A stretch of DNA of 64,000 nucleotides. Origin: a bacterium (GTDB lineage: Bacteria; Vulcanimicrobiota; Vulcanimicrobiia; Vulcanimicrobiales; Vulcanimicrobiaceae). The stretch lies in the NCBI GenBank assembly GCA_021790935.1, contig JAJYFL010000005.1, positions 124,001 to 188,000 on the forward strand. Direction: 5' to 3'. The notes beneath the pieces were generated by a model. The model was not told the DNA's origin and made no database searches. It saw nothing but the letters and a program-made list of their open reading frames with translations. Made by a program: the position numbers and the translations under genes. How positions within the stretch are numbered: position 1 is the first letter of the stretch; every line of letters begins with the position of its first letter. This document shows positions 31,893 to 41,026 of this stretch, one piece after another.

Positions 31893-33545
31893 GTGGCGGA
31901 CGAACGTGCTAATTTCTGGCTCAATTTCTGGCTCGATCTTCAGCATCCGGCGGGTTGGTTCCAAGGGATCGTAATTCTCGTCGTCGTGGACTTGTTCGGA
32001 AGGTGGCTCCTCCCCGAGCTGTTTAGGTACGGGGGGTGGCTGTACGCTGTAATCGCAGTCGCGACGATAGCCATTTGGTTTATTGCGCGAGCGTTCAACC
32101 TCGACCTTTGGTTGCGCTATCGAATTTGGATTCCACGCGTCTATCCGGCCATCCGGCCGCTACTTCAGCGACTGCGCGTTATTCGCGTTCAGCCCGATAC
32201 GAATCAACTTATTAAGGACTCGTATCGAGATATTTCAAAGAATGGGATCCTGTATCCGACATTTGTTCGTAGACGAGATTTGCGCCGTTCCTGGTGGCCG
32301 CATCGTGTATTCCAGATCGTTCTGCTTGACAACCCGCAGCAATGGGTTATTAAGTGCCACGACGATAGCTGGCAGCTCAAGGTGGACATTACGGAGAGCC
32401 ACTACGGCGTTTACAACAACCGCGGGAAAAAAACTCTTGATGAACTTTTCGTTAGCCACATGAAGAAGGACGCCAAGAAGCTGCCACAACTGAAGGAACT
32501 TCTCGCACATTCGCAAGCTATCCACGATCACCTCATGGGCGACCCGACCGCGGCTGAAAAGGCGGGCGATGAATTCCTGGGTGGTATGGCTCTGCCACTG
32601 CGCTGGGCGTCCGGCGGCGTGTTGCCGATCGTTCGCCATGACCAACGTAATTGGGTGCAACTTTTTTTTCGTGACATCAAGCCCATAGGATGGAATGTCG
32701 GCAATGGAGCCTCAGAGTCGGAAGCGGAGTATCGAACTCAGCTCGGACGACTGTTGACCCGTGAGTTTTGCGAAGAAGTGCTCTTGGTTTCAGGGGGGCC
32801 GGCGAATGGGCTCTTGCATCATATGTTCGAAGCCGATGATGCGGCCTCGCGTGACTACTGGAGTCCGGAGTTTTGGCGACGCCAGGTTGCTCGAAGGCAA
32901 GAAGACGATAACGTAGTTATTCGCCCGTCGGGCGAAAGGCGCCACGCAACAGAAGGAAACGGCGGAATGGCGGTAGAGGTCGTTGACCGCCACGCCTGGA
33001 GATCAACCCCCAGTCGATTCAATAACGTCTTCTTCTCGGTCAATCCATGCGAGCTCGGCGTCGAAATCATTACGCTCCGCCGATTCCGATGCGGCAACGA
33101 GGAGTGGATTTTAGACGGAGAACTGCATGAGGACGGCTATCTCGTGCGGAGGCCAGCCATTCTCCTCGACTTGGAGTATCTCCGCGAGCAATTCAGGCGC
33201 ATTCCAAGGTTGGGGGCACATATCGAAGATGACATGGAGCGGCTTGACTGCAAAATGCTTGACGAGATTCCCGCCGGCGTGTTCAAGATTTTTACTCAGG
33301 ATATCGCGCTACGTCACGCACGGCGCCGCCGCATTGCCGATCTCCTGAGATCTACGCGCTCGACAAAGATGCGGGGAGTGCTTGAGGGCGAACTGACGTT
33401 CATCGACAAATGGCTCTACGTCTACGAAAAGCGGTTCGTCGAAGCAGCTAAGAGCGGCGCCACAGTAGCGGACGAACATCTGCGTTCGCTGTGCCCGGTG
33501 ACTTGGAAAACCCTCGAGCTGGCGTTCCGGCATGGCGGGCTATAG
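31893..33545 (+). CDS. Membrane-anchored protein with Nudix-like box, unknown function
   Basis: 550 residues from GTG 31893, six bases after GGAGG. Two transmembrane helices lie near residues 23-43 and 47-66. Residues about 235-300 resemble a Nudix hydrolase: GGVLPIVRHDQRNWVQLFF then GNGASESEAEY and LTREFCEEV, where R290, E291, E294 and E295 match the REUxEE core. Later text (WILDGELHEDGYLVRRPAILL) also suits such a fold. Base composition is visibly less GC-rich than in neighbours, suggesting transfer. Its place at the edge of a TA region hints at defence or nucleotide-signal processing, but no partner is adjacent. Confidence 0.7.
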   Translation: MADERANFWLNFWLDLQHPAGWFQGIVILVVVDLFGRWLLPELFRYGGWLYAVIAVATIAIWFIARAFNLDLWLRYRIWIPRVYPAIRPLLQRLRVIRVQPDTNQLIKDSYRDISKNGILYPTFVRRRDLRRSWWPHRVFQIVLLDNPQQWVIKCHDDSWQLKVDITESHYGVYNNRGKKTLDELFVSHMKKDAKKLPQLKELLAHSQAIHDHLMGDPTAAEKAGDEFLGGMALPLRWASGGVLPIVRHDQRNWVQLFFRDIKPIGWNVGNGASESEAEYRTQLGRLLTREFCEEVLLVSGGPANGLLHHMFEADDAASRDYWSPEFWRRQVARRQEDDNVVIRPSGERRHATEGNGGMAVEVVDRHAWRSTPSRFNNVFFSVNPCELGVEIITLRRFRCGNEEWILDGELHEDGYLVRRPAILLDLEYLREQFRRIPRLGAHIEDDMERLDCKMLDEIPAGVFKIFTQDIALRHARRRRIADLLRSTRSTKMRGVLEGELTFIDKWLYVYEKRFVEAAKSGATVADEHLRSLCPVTWKTLELAFRHGGL

Positions 33546-33571
33546 AATTCGCGACGGCGGAGAGCATCGAC

Positions 33572-34609
33572 TTACTGTGCCCGATCTGCCTCCGTAGCCG
33601 ATCTATCGTACCGCTGCCGCAGATGTGGCCGCGTCTGAGCTACTATGTGGCCTGAACCACCGCGAAAGTAGGCAATGGTTCGTTCTAGGCCCTCGCGGAC
33701 CGGGACCCGCGGCTGCCAGCCGAGCAACTCCTTTGCGCGGGTAATATCGGGGCAGCGCCGCGTGGGGTCATCGGTCGGTATGTCGCGCATGACGATGTTC
33801 AGCGAGACCCCGACGATGTCGCATACCATTTCAGCGAAACGCCGGATCGTATACTCTTCGGGGTTACCAAGGTTGACGACGATGCCATGAGTCTTCTCGC
33901 TCGCGGCACACAGGTAGATTCCCTCGACCAAGTCGTCCACGTAGCAAAAGGAGCGCGTCTGCATCCCGTCGCCGTAGATGGTGAGGGGCTGGCCCTGCAG
34001 TGCCTGCGTCACGAAATTCGGCACGACGCGCCCATCATTCGCGCGCATACGGGGGCCATATGTGTTGAATATCCGTATGATTCGACCATCGAGCCCGGCC
34101 TTGCGGATCTGCGCCATCATAAGCGCTTCGCCAAAACGCTTCGCTTCGTCGTAACATGAGCGAGGGCCGACCGGGTTCACGTTTCCCCAATACGTTTCAC
34201 GTTGGGGATGCTCTTTCGGATCGCCGTACGATTCCGAAGTCGAGGCGAAGAGCATCCGGGCCTTCCATCTGAGAGCCGCCGCCGAGCAATTTTGAGTGCC
34301 GCGGCTGTTCACGGCAAGTGTCTGCAGCGGCAACTCTGCATAATCGATCGGGCTCGCAGGTGAAGCCATGTGCAGGACGAGATCGGGCACGAAACCGAGG
34401 CCCTTGACATGCGCTTCGAGAGCCAGCCAGTCTTCCGCGATGTCGGCCTCGACGAACGAGAACGTGTCGTGGGTTCGTGCATGTACGAGATTATTGACGG
34501 AGCCAGTGCAGAGGTTATCGACTCCGATAACGGCATCCCCGTCCCGCAGATATCTCTCCGCCACGTGCGAGCCGATGAATCCGGCTGCGCCGGTGAGCAG
34601 GACGTTCAT
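33572..34609 (-). CDS. UDP-glucuronate decarboxylase (UDP-xylose synthase) family
   Basis: 345-residue extended SDR. LLTGAAGFIGSHVAERYL, HMASPASPIDY and ASTSESYGDPKEHPQ, then YWGNVNPVGPRSCYDEAKRF with the catalytic Tyr/Lys, are hallmarks of UXS enzymes that convert UDP-glucuronate to UDP-xylose. It starts four bases inside the end of the UDP-glucose dehydrogenase gene (ATGA overlap), giving a two-step UDP-glucose to UDP-xylose route. The C-terminal 30 residues are longer than usual. A second pair of the same kind lies at 51264-53703. Confidence 0.88.
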   Translation of the reverse strand: MNVLLTGAAGFIGSHVAERYLRDGDAVIGVDNLCTGSVNNLVHARTHDTFSFVEADIAEDWLALEAHVKGLGFVPDLVLHMASPASPIDYAELPLQTLAVNSRGTQNCSAAALRWKARMLFASTSESYGDPKEHPQRETYWGNVNPVGPRSCYDEAKRFGEALMMAQIRKAGLDGRIIRIFNTYGPRMRANDGRVVPNFVTQALQGQPLTIYGDGMQTRSFCYVDDLVEGIYLCAASEKTHGIVVNLGNPEEYTIRRFAEMVCDIVGVSLNIVMRDIPTDDPTRRCPDITRAKELLGWQPRVPVREGLERTIAYFRGGSGHIVAQTRPHLRQRYDRSATEADRAQ

Positions 34610-35955
34610 GCTTCGACCCGCCCGCGGACCTCGCCGTCATGGCGGAGCCCCTGATCGCCGTATCCGATTGCCGCATAGTCGAACCCGGCTCGGCGCGCCT
34701 TTTCTGGATCGTACAGGTTCCGGCCGTCCAAAAGCACCCTCCCGCGCATGAGGCGTGCCACGACGTCCAAGTCGATCTGCTTATACTCGTTCCAGTCGGT
34801 TGCGGTGACCAGCGCATCTGCTTCGTGCGCAGCTTCGTAGCAGTTGCGGACATAGCGCACGCTGTCGGACAGGACCTGGCGGGCGGTGGCGATGGCTTCG
34901 GGATCGTGGGCGGAGATGATCGCACCCGATCGCAATAAGCGCTGGATGAGGACGATCGCCGGGGATTCACGTACATCATCCGTGTTTGGCTTGAACGCCA
35001 AACCAAATATGGCGATGTGCTTGCCGGTAAGGCCGCCTAGTTTCTCGGCTAGAATCGTATGCGCGTGCTCGATTTGGCGCGCATTCACATCGAGTACGGC
35101 GTTTAGCACGGTGGGCTGGATGTCGTGAGCTTCGGCGATCTTAGTCAAAGCTTTCACGTCCTTCGGGAAACAGGAACCTCCGAACCCGAGGCCCGGGTTT
35201 AGGAATGCGGTACCAATGCGCGAGTCGGCACCGGCGCCCGCTACCACGTCGCGAACATCCGCTCCTACGCGGCTGCAAATATTGGCAATCTCATTTATGA
35301 ACGAGATTTTCGTGGCCAGAAACGCGTTCGCAGTGTACTTTATCATCTCCGCGGTGCGAACCTCGGTAACAAAGACGCGGGCGAGCAGGGGCGCATAGAG
35401 ATCCTTCATGATCGCAGCCGCATCCTCGTCCGATGCTCCGATCACGATTCGGTCCGGCCGCATGAAATCGGCAATTGCACTGCCTTCCCGCAGGAATTCC
35501 GGATTTGAAACAACCGACACCGAGCATGAGTCTGCGGTTTTCCGGATTATGGCGGCCACGAGGTCTCCGGTTTCAACCGGAACAGTCGATTTGTTGACGA
35601 CGATCTTGCGTGTACCTGGAGGCAGCGAGGATGCGATGGTCCTGGCCGCCGCGCGAACATTTCGTAGATCGGCATGCCCATCATCGCCCATGGGAGTTCC
35701 AACCGCTATGAAGACAATCTCCGCGCCCTCGATGGCATCGTGCGCGCTAACCGTAAAACGGATCCGGTCGGATCTCTGATTGCGCGAGACGAGTTCCTGG
35801 AGCCCCGGCTCGAAGAACGGGATCGCACCGGTCTGCAAAGAGGCAACCTTCTCCTCGTCTGTATCGATGCAAACGACATTATTGCCGAGTTCGGCAAGAC
35901 ACGCCCCTGTGACTAGTCCCACATACCCGGTTCCGATGACGGCGATGTGTCTCAT
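34606..35955 (-). CDS. UDP-glucose 6-dehydrogenase, copy 1
   Basis: 449 residues. Oxidises UDP-glucose to UDP-glucuronate with two NAD+. Motifs: VIGTGYVGLVTGACLAELG (NAD-binding), NPEFLREGSA, the catalytic Cys262 in GFGGSCFPKD, and GLAFKPNTDDVRESPA. Normal length. Coupled to the decarboxylase downstream. About 200 bases of non-coding sequence separate it from the glycosyltransferase gene upstream. Confidence 0.95.
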   Translation of the reverse strand: MRHIAVIGTGYVGLVTGACLAELGNNVVCIDTDEEKVASLQTGAIPFFEPGLQELVSRNQRSDRIRFTVSAHDAIEGAEIVFIAVGTPMGDDGHADLRNVRAAARTIASSLPPGTRKIVVNKSTVPVETGDLVAAIIRKTADSCSVSVVSNPEFLREGSAIADFMRPDRIVIGASDEDAAAIMKDLYAPLLARVFVTEVRTAEMIKYTANAFLATKISFINEIANICSRVGADVRDVVAGAGADSRIGTAFLNPGLGFGGSCFPKDVKALTKIAEAHDIQPTVLNAVLDVNARQIEHAHTILAEKLGGLTGKHIAIFGLAFKPNTDDVRESPAIVLIQRLLRSGAIISAHDPEAIATARQVLSDSVRYVRNCYEAAHEADALVTATDWNEYKQIDLDVVARLMRGRVLLDGRNLYDPEKARRAGFDYAAIGYGDQGLRHDGEVRGRVEA

Positions 35956-36153
35956 AAATTAGTGACCTACTCAATTCGTAAAGAACGCGACGGGCGGCGT
36001 GCCGCACGTCTGGGCACGATAAGACGCCCACGTACCGTAGATCTCAATATGTTTCCTTGGGCGATTCTCCTCTCGGGCGTCAGGATTCGATGAGGCCCGC
36101 GTGCCTGGTCCGCTCTCGAATGGGCCTTTCGGCCTGAAAACTGCCTTGGACGG

Positions 36154-37146
36154 TTAACGCACCAGCGCCACCGTTCCGCTCGGAGGCCGGCAGACGAGAG
36201 GCGTGAAACGATCCGTGAAACGGCGCAACGCTTTAGGCGGCATTACGAAGGAACCTATGGCGAAGAGCCAAAACCGCCATGAGACGAGATTCACAGGCCG
36301 ATACACGACATGCAGCCAGACTTCGCGCAGGAAGTTCCTTAGTGATGAGCGGCAGCGGACCTGAACGAGTCCCTGTACATTTTTGGCGACAAAATCGCGA
36401 CCCAGGCGCCGTGGCCTCTCCCAGCGCGGTCCGGCGAAAACCCGGTCAAAGCAATCCACCCAGCTCCACAACGGCGAAACGTCATAGATTGAGGACACAT
36501 GCCTGGATTGGCTCAACCCTTTGCGAACGGCAAGAAGGTAGCCCTTCAGAAACACTCCACGGTGATCTCGGAAACTTGCCAAAAACGGCTCGGCGTGCGC
36601 CGGGAAGCAGAACGGATTGACGGAACCTCGCATGAGTTCCCGTTTGATTGCAAGCGAGCTCAGCTGCGCAATCGTCGAGAAAAGCATAAACCACACGTGA
36701 TCGTCGTCGTCGGGTGAAATGATTCGATCGGTGGTCGGGTCTAACTGGGGCGTGTAACGAATCGGCTGATTAGGATCCGTGTCCCAGATGTAATAAGCCC
36801 TGGTAACTATGGCAATATCCGGTGCCATTTCGAAAGCCGCGTGCGTACGTTCAAGGCAAACCGGCGATAGGATATCATCGTTGCCCAGCAAGAACAGGCA
36901 CGTTCCCTCGGCAAGATCAAAACACCGTTTTAGGTTCCCGGCGTATCCCAAATTGCTGCCGGTTCTAAAAAATTTTATTCGGGGATCGGCGTAACGCCGG
37001 ACCGCAGATTCAGTGTCGTCCTTGCTATCGTCATCGACCACGATGCACTCCCAGTCAGTAAAGGTCTGGGCAAGCAAGCAGTCGAGGGTTTCGCCGATGA
37101 CCGGCCCGGCATTGTATGCCGGCATGAGTATCGAAAAGTACGGCAC
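36154..37146 (-). CDS. Family 2 glycosyltransferase
   Basis: 330 residues. GT-A fold with SILMPAYNAGPVIGETLDCL, ECIVVDDDSKDDTESAV and the NDD triad in LFLLGNDDILSPVC. A C-terminal hydrophobic segment near residue 290 (FWLFAIGSFVMPP) may anchor it to the membrane. It presumably adds a sugar to the lipid-linked repeat unit; donor unknown. Its start lies two bases from the end of a decayed epimerase gene on the same strand. Confidence 0.88.
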   Translation of the reverse strand: MPYFSILMPAYNAGPVIGETLDCLLAQTFTDWECIVVDDDSKDDTESAVRRYADPRIKFFRTGSNLGYAGNLKRCFDLAEGTCLFLLGNDDILSPVCLERTHAAFEMAPDIAIVTRAYYIWDTDPNQPIRYTPQLDPTTDRIISPDDDDHVWFMLFSTIAQLSSLAIKRELMRGSVNPFCFPAHAEPFLASFRDHRGVFLKGYLLAVRKGLSQSRHVSSIYDVSPLWSWVDCFDRVFAGPRWERPRRLGRDFVAKNVQGLVQVRCRSSLRNFLREVWLHVVYRPVNLVSWRFWLFAIGSFVMPPKALRRFTDRFTPLVCRPPSGTVALVR

Positions 37147-37148
37147 GA

Positions 37149-37367
37149 TCAGACCAGACCTCTTTCTTTGAGAATCAATGCGGCCACATCAAACGAGTCT
37201 TTCGACTCGATATCTGCGCTCCACTCGATCAGCGACGCTGGCTGCTTGCCACCATGCACCCGTGGTTCAAGATTGTCGTAAATTCGGACGCTGTACCCCC
37301 AAAGCGATCAGTTTGTCGACGGGACAGTTTCCGACGAAACCAGTCCAACGGTAACGAGGATATTCAT
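37149..37367 (-). pseudogene. NAD-dependent epimerase/dehydratase, frameshifted N-terminal remnant
   Basis: From ATG 37367 the frames join as MNILVT, then (shift) TGFVGNCPVDKLIALG, then (shift) YSVRIYDNLEPRVHGGKQPA, ending at TGA 37151-37149. This is the N-terminal Rossmann part of a sugar epimerase with two frameshifts; the rest of the protein is deleted. It shows loss of a nucleotide-sugar step in this glycan cluster. Confidence 0.75.
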
Positions 37368-37495
37368 GAATCCGACACTTATGCTCGCCTTACCCGCGTT
37401 CCTCCGGCACGCGTGCAAGCGAGGTAACACGGCATGGGTCGCACGGCCCATCGGCATACCACGGACCCCCGTTCACCGACGGAGCACCGATTGAT

Positions 37496-38467
37496 TCAGC
37501 GCACCCGTATGAGCAAGAACGCAGCTTGATCGCCTTGCCCGGTTCTATTTAGACGAGATACCGCGCGCCCATAACGAAGCCACATTCGCAGCCTAAAGAA
37601 CAGAAACGCAGCTAGATCTCGTGGATAGCTTTGACGAAGGATGCCGTCACGCTCATAAACCTCGCTGCCCCAGAATTGAAACGCAGTCGAATCGTACACC
37701 ACACTCTCGACTTTCAATTGCACGTTTTCGGCAAGCGAACGGAATCCGCGTTCGGTGAAAAGCACGACGTGCCGAGGTGCATCGAGTTGCACCCATCGCG
37801 TTCCAAAGCGCTTCCAGGCATAGCTGACTATCGGAATGCGCACCAGCACCGCCCCCCCGGCATTTAGCCGATCTCGCGCGGCTTCAAGAGTCTGTCGGCA
37901 CTCGGGGATGTGTTCCAGCGAATGGTGGAGCGTTATGAGATCGAAACTCTCAGCCATCTGCGAAAGAGAATGATTATGTATCTTTACCGGCTGCTCGATT
38001 GTCGAAGGCAAAAAAGGGTCGACGCCTCGCAATCTCCTATATCCCAGCCGCCGCAGGCCGCGAAGCAGCGTCCCCGTCCCGCAACCTACGTCTAAAATCG
38101 ACGCATCTTTGCCGCCCTTCCAACCGATCACGCGAAAAAGGCGGTCCATGATTATTGCGGTTCCGGTCTCGACCAGCGCCTCCTTCGCCCGCTCGATACC
38201 GGTTCGCAGCGAACTGCCCGTTGCAGGCGGCGAGTAATAATTGTCAGGATAAAACTGGCGCAGGCTTGGACTGTTGATGAGGCGTAGCGTCCCGCATGCT
38301 CCGCACTCCGCGTATTGGTACGCTCCTCCCATGCCGTACATGCGTTCGGTGGCTGTGTGGACCTCGGCAACGGACGTCGACGAGCATCCGGGACACGGGC
38401 CGGGCGTGCCCGCATCAATTGCATCTGATGTCGAAAGCGGTGGTTGCTGTTGCACCTTAAAACCCAC
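37496..38467 (-). CDS. SAM-dependent methyltransferase with N-terminal zinc ribbon
   Basis: 323 residues. N-terminal CPGCSS and CGACGT pairs suggest a zinc ribbon; then the class I SAM motif ASILDVGCGTGTLLRGLRRL, FDLITLHHSLEHI and a Leu/Arg-rich end. Such proteins methylate sugars or lipid-linked glycans in surface-polysaccharide clusters. It is divergent from rfbF across 156 bases. Confidence 0.85.
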   Translation of the reverse strand: MGFKVQQQPPLSTSDAIDAGTPGPCPGCSSTSVAEVHTATERMYGMGGAYQYAECGACGTLRLINSPSLRQFYPDNYYSPPATGSSLRTGIERAKEALVETGTAIIMDRLFRVIGWKGGKDASILDVGCGTGTLLRGLRRLGYRRLRGVDPFLPSTIEQPVKIHNHSLSQMAESFDLITLHHSLEHIPECRQTLEAARDRLNAGGAVLVRIPIVSYAWKRFGTRWVQLDAPRHVVLFTERGFRSLAENVQLKVESVVYDSTAFQFWGSEVYERDGILRQSYPRDLAAFLFFRLRMWLRYGRAVSRLNRTGQGDQAAFLLIRVR

Positions 38468-38623
38468 GAAACAAAGAAGGAGAGGGACCCAGGTACGTCC
38501 GGCAGCCGGTATTTTCCTGCCATTCTCGCACGCTCCGCCCAGGGTCAGCCACCCACGTTCACGAATCTATCCAGGAGCGGTCGACTTTTCGCTTCGTTGT
38601 TTTGCGTGTGCTAGCATGAGGAA

Positions 38624-39400
38624 ATGCGTTTGAAAGTCGTTATTTTAGCAGGTGGCCTCGGAACGAGGATATCCGAAGAGTCGATGGTGCGGCCGAAACC
38701 GCTTATCGAAATCGGCGGGAAGCCGGTACTTTGGCATATCATGAAAATGTATTCGTATTACGGGCTGAACGACTTTATCGTCTGCCTCGGATACAAAGGC
38801 TACATGATAAAGGAGTACTTCGCGAACTACTACCTCCACACAGCGGATGTGACTTTCGACATTCAGGGACGCCAAATGCATGTGCATCAAAGCGTCGCAG
38901 AACCCTGGACCGTTACACTGGTCGACACAGGTGACGATACAATGACTGGCGGTCGTCTCCGACGGGTCGCACGTCATATAGGCGACGAAGCCTTTTGCAT
39001 GACCTATGGTGACGGCGTCGCAGATGTCGATATGAGCAAGCTCATCGCCGACCACCGGCGCAGCGGCAAGTTGGCTACCGTCACGGTAGTGGCGCCGCCA
39101 GGCCGCTTCGGGGCGGTTCAGCTCGATAACGATACGGTGGCGGCTTTTCAAGAAAAACCCGACGGAGACAATAGCTGGATCAACGGTGGGTTCTTCGTCC
39201 TCGAGCCGGCTGTACTGTCGAGAATAGAAGGTGACGAGACGGTGTGGGAACGATATCCACTCGAAAGCCTAGCCGCGGATGGTCAGCTCGGTGCGTACCG
39301 GCATCGCGGGTTTTGGCACGCGCTCGACACGCTGCGGGACAAAAACGTGCTGGAGAACCTTTGGCAGAACAACGCTGCGCTCTGGAGAACATGGAACTGA
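38624..39400 (+). CDS. rfbF: Glucose-1-phosphate cytidylyltransferase
   Basis: 258 residues. Forms CDP-glucose, the entry to CDP-dideoxyhexoses and branched sugars. The nucleotidyltransferase signature VVILAGGLGTRISEES and MVRPKPLIEIGGKPVLWHIM are RfbF-specific, followed by MTYGDGVADVD. Ribosome-binding GAGGAA lies directly upstream. The usual partners rfbG (CDP-glucose 4,6-dehydratase) and rfbH are absent. It overlaps the next gene by ten bases. Confidence 0.95.
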   Translation: MRLKVVILAGGLGTRISEESMVRPKPLIEIGGKPVLWHIMKMYSYYGLNDFIVCLGYKGYMIKEYFANYYLHTADVTFDIQGRQMHVHQSVAEPWTVTLVDTGDDTMTGGRLRRVARHIGDEAFCMTYGDGVADVDMSKLIADHRRSGKLATVTVVAPPGRFGAVQLDNDTVAAFQEKPDGDNSWINGGFFVLEPAVLSRIEGDETVWERYPLESLAADGQLGAYRHRGFWHALDTLRDKNVLENLWQNNAALWRTWN

Positions 39401-40668
39401 TTACAGCGTCCGACCAGTCGCCAAAGATCGTGGATACGCCCGGCCCGTGCCGAATCTGCGGAGCTCCGCTTTCCGTGACGTTTTGCGATTTAGGCACAAC
39501 ACCGCTCTCGAATTCGTACATTACACGCGAACAGCTGCGGGCCGGTAAGGAACAATTATACCCGCTGCATGCGTACGTTTGCGCAAAATGCAAATTGGTG
39601 CAAATCGAGGCATTCGAAACGCCCGAGGCGATCTTTTCGGATTACGCCTACTTTTCTTCGTACGCTGCGACACTGCTCGAACATGCAGAGCGGTACAGCG
39701 AAATGATCACGCATCGGTTAGGGATGAAGCCAGCGAACAGTCTGGTGGTCGAAATCGCAAGCAACGACGGTTACCTCCTGCGAAACTTCGTTCAGAACGG
39801 ATTCCGAGTGCTCGGGGTGGAGCCGGCTCAGAACGTCGCTCGGGTTGCGCGCGAGGGAGGCATCCCGACGGAAACCGTTTTCTTTGGCGGGAAAACCGCC
39901 GGCTCGCTGCGCGACTCATACGGTAGCGCTGATTTGATGGTTGCCAATAACGTTATCGCGCACGTTCCCGATCTCCACGATTTTATCGATGGATTCAGAG
40001 TAATGCTGGCTCCGGCGGGCACCGCCACCATCGAGTTTCCCTATCTTCTGCATCTTATGCAACAAACGCAATTCGACACGATCTATCATGAGCACTTTTC
40101 ATACTTTGCGCTCGCACCGCTGCTCGAAGCATTTCATATGCATGACCTGGAGATCGTCGACGTGGACGAGATATCTACGCATGGCGGTTCGCTGCGCATC
40201 TACGTGCGGCACCGCAAAGGCGCGCGACAAGCACCGTCAATCGCTCGCATGCTTCAAGAAGAGCGCGCCGCCGGGCTCGAGGAGACCAGCACCTACGTCG
40301 CCTTCCAGGCGCGGGTGGAGAACACGCGCGATGAGTTTCTCGCTTTCCTTCGTGACACCAAAGAGAAGGGTTTGACGGTCGCGGCCTACGGCGCTCCTGC
40401 AAAAGGGAGTACCTTTCTCAATTATTGTGGTGTCGGAATTGAATCGCTACCCTATACGGTCGACATCAGCCCTCACAAACAGGGTCATTTGCTGCCTGGT
40501 GTCCACATCCCGATCTATGGTCCGGAGAGGATCTATGAAACGAAACCCGACCGGATCGTCGTGCTGGCATGGAATCTGATCGCAGAGATCAAACGGCAAT
40601 TGCAGGACGTCGCGACATGGGGCGGGCGCCTCGTCGTGGCGATCCCACGCCTGCGTGTGATCGACTAG
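39391..40668 (+). CDS. NDP-hexose C-methyltransferase (TylC3-like)
   Basis: 425 residues from ATG 39391. Zinc site CRICGAPL and CAKCKLVQ, a Methyltransf_12/13-type SAM core (SLVVEIASNDGYLLRNF), and the C-terminal Methyltransf_14 domain (VAAYGAPAKGSTFLNY) mark the family of sugar C-3 methyltransferases. With rfbF it suggests a branched CDP-sugar such as a yersiniose-like residue, but the 4,6-dehydratase is missing. The reading frame extends upstream only as a shadow of rfbF. A decayed epimerase follows four bases after the stop. Confidence 0.9.
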   Translation: MELITASDQSPKIVDTPGPCRICGAPLSVTFCDLGTTPLSNSYITREQLRAGKEQLYPLHAYVCAKCKLVQIEAFETPEAIFSDYAYFSSYAATLLEHAERYSEMITHRLGMKPANSLVVEIASNDGYLLRNFVQNGFRVLGVEPAQNVARVAREGGIPTETVFFGGKTAGSLRDSYGSADLMVANNVIAHVPDLHDFIDGFRVMLAPAGTATIEFPYLLHLMQQTQFDTIYHEHFSYFALAPLLEAFHMHDLEIVDVDEISTHGGSLRIYVRHRKGARQAPSIARMLQEERAAGLEETSTYVAFQARVENTRDEFLAFLRDTKEKGLTVAAYGAPAKGSTFLNYCGVGIESLPYTVDISPHKQGHLLPGVHIPIYGPERIYETKPDRIVVLAWNLIAEIKRQLQDVATWGGRLVVAIPRLRVID

Positions 40669-40672
40669 CCCG

Positions 40673-41026
40673 ATGACCGACCGCTGGGGCGCATCCTCGT
40701 GGTCGGTGCCAGAGGTTCCATCGGGCAATACTGCCTTCCGGCGCTTAGGTTGTACGGCCTCGGACGGGTCGGGACCGGCACCCCAGGCACCGGGTGGCCC
40801 ACGGTATTCACGAAATCGACCTCCTCGACGTCTTAGGCGTGCGCCGGCTATTCAACAACGTGCGACCGACGCAATCCTGTCATATCTTTGATGGCATACC
40901 TTGCCCGCGACACGCGCCCCCTTCGATGCACGCATCTACGAGGTCGGCTGCCCCGGGCCAGATAGTATTATTGCGATAGTACCCGACGCGATAGCCGGAA
41001 TATTGGCTAAATGCGGTGAGCCTTGA
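40673..41026 (+). pseudogene. NAD-dependent epimerase/reductase, multiply frameshifted
   Basis: After ATG 40673 the frames read MTDRWG, then RILVVGARGSIGQYCLPALR (Rossmann start), then VHEIDLLDVLGVRRLFNNVR, then PFDARIYEVGCPGPDSII and a TGA at 41024. Each switch needs a frameshift, and internal stops occur. It lies in the expected place for a CDP-sugar reductase/epimerase directly after the C-methyltransferase. The last 20 bases overlap the convergent glycosyltransferase. Confidence 0.65.
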
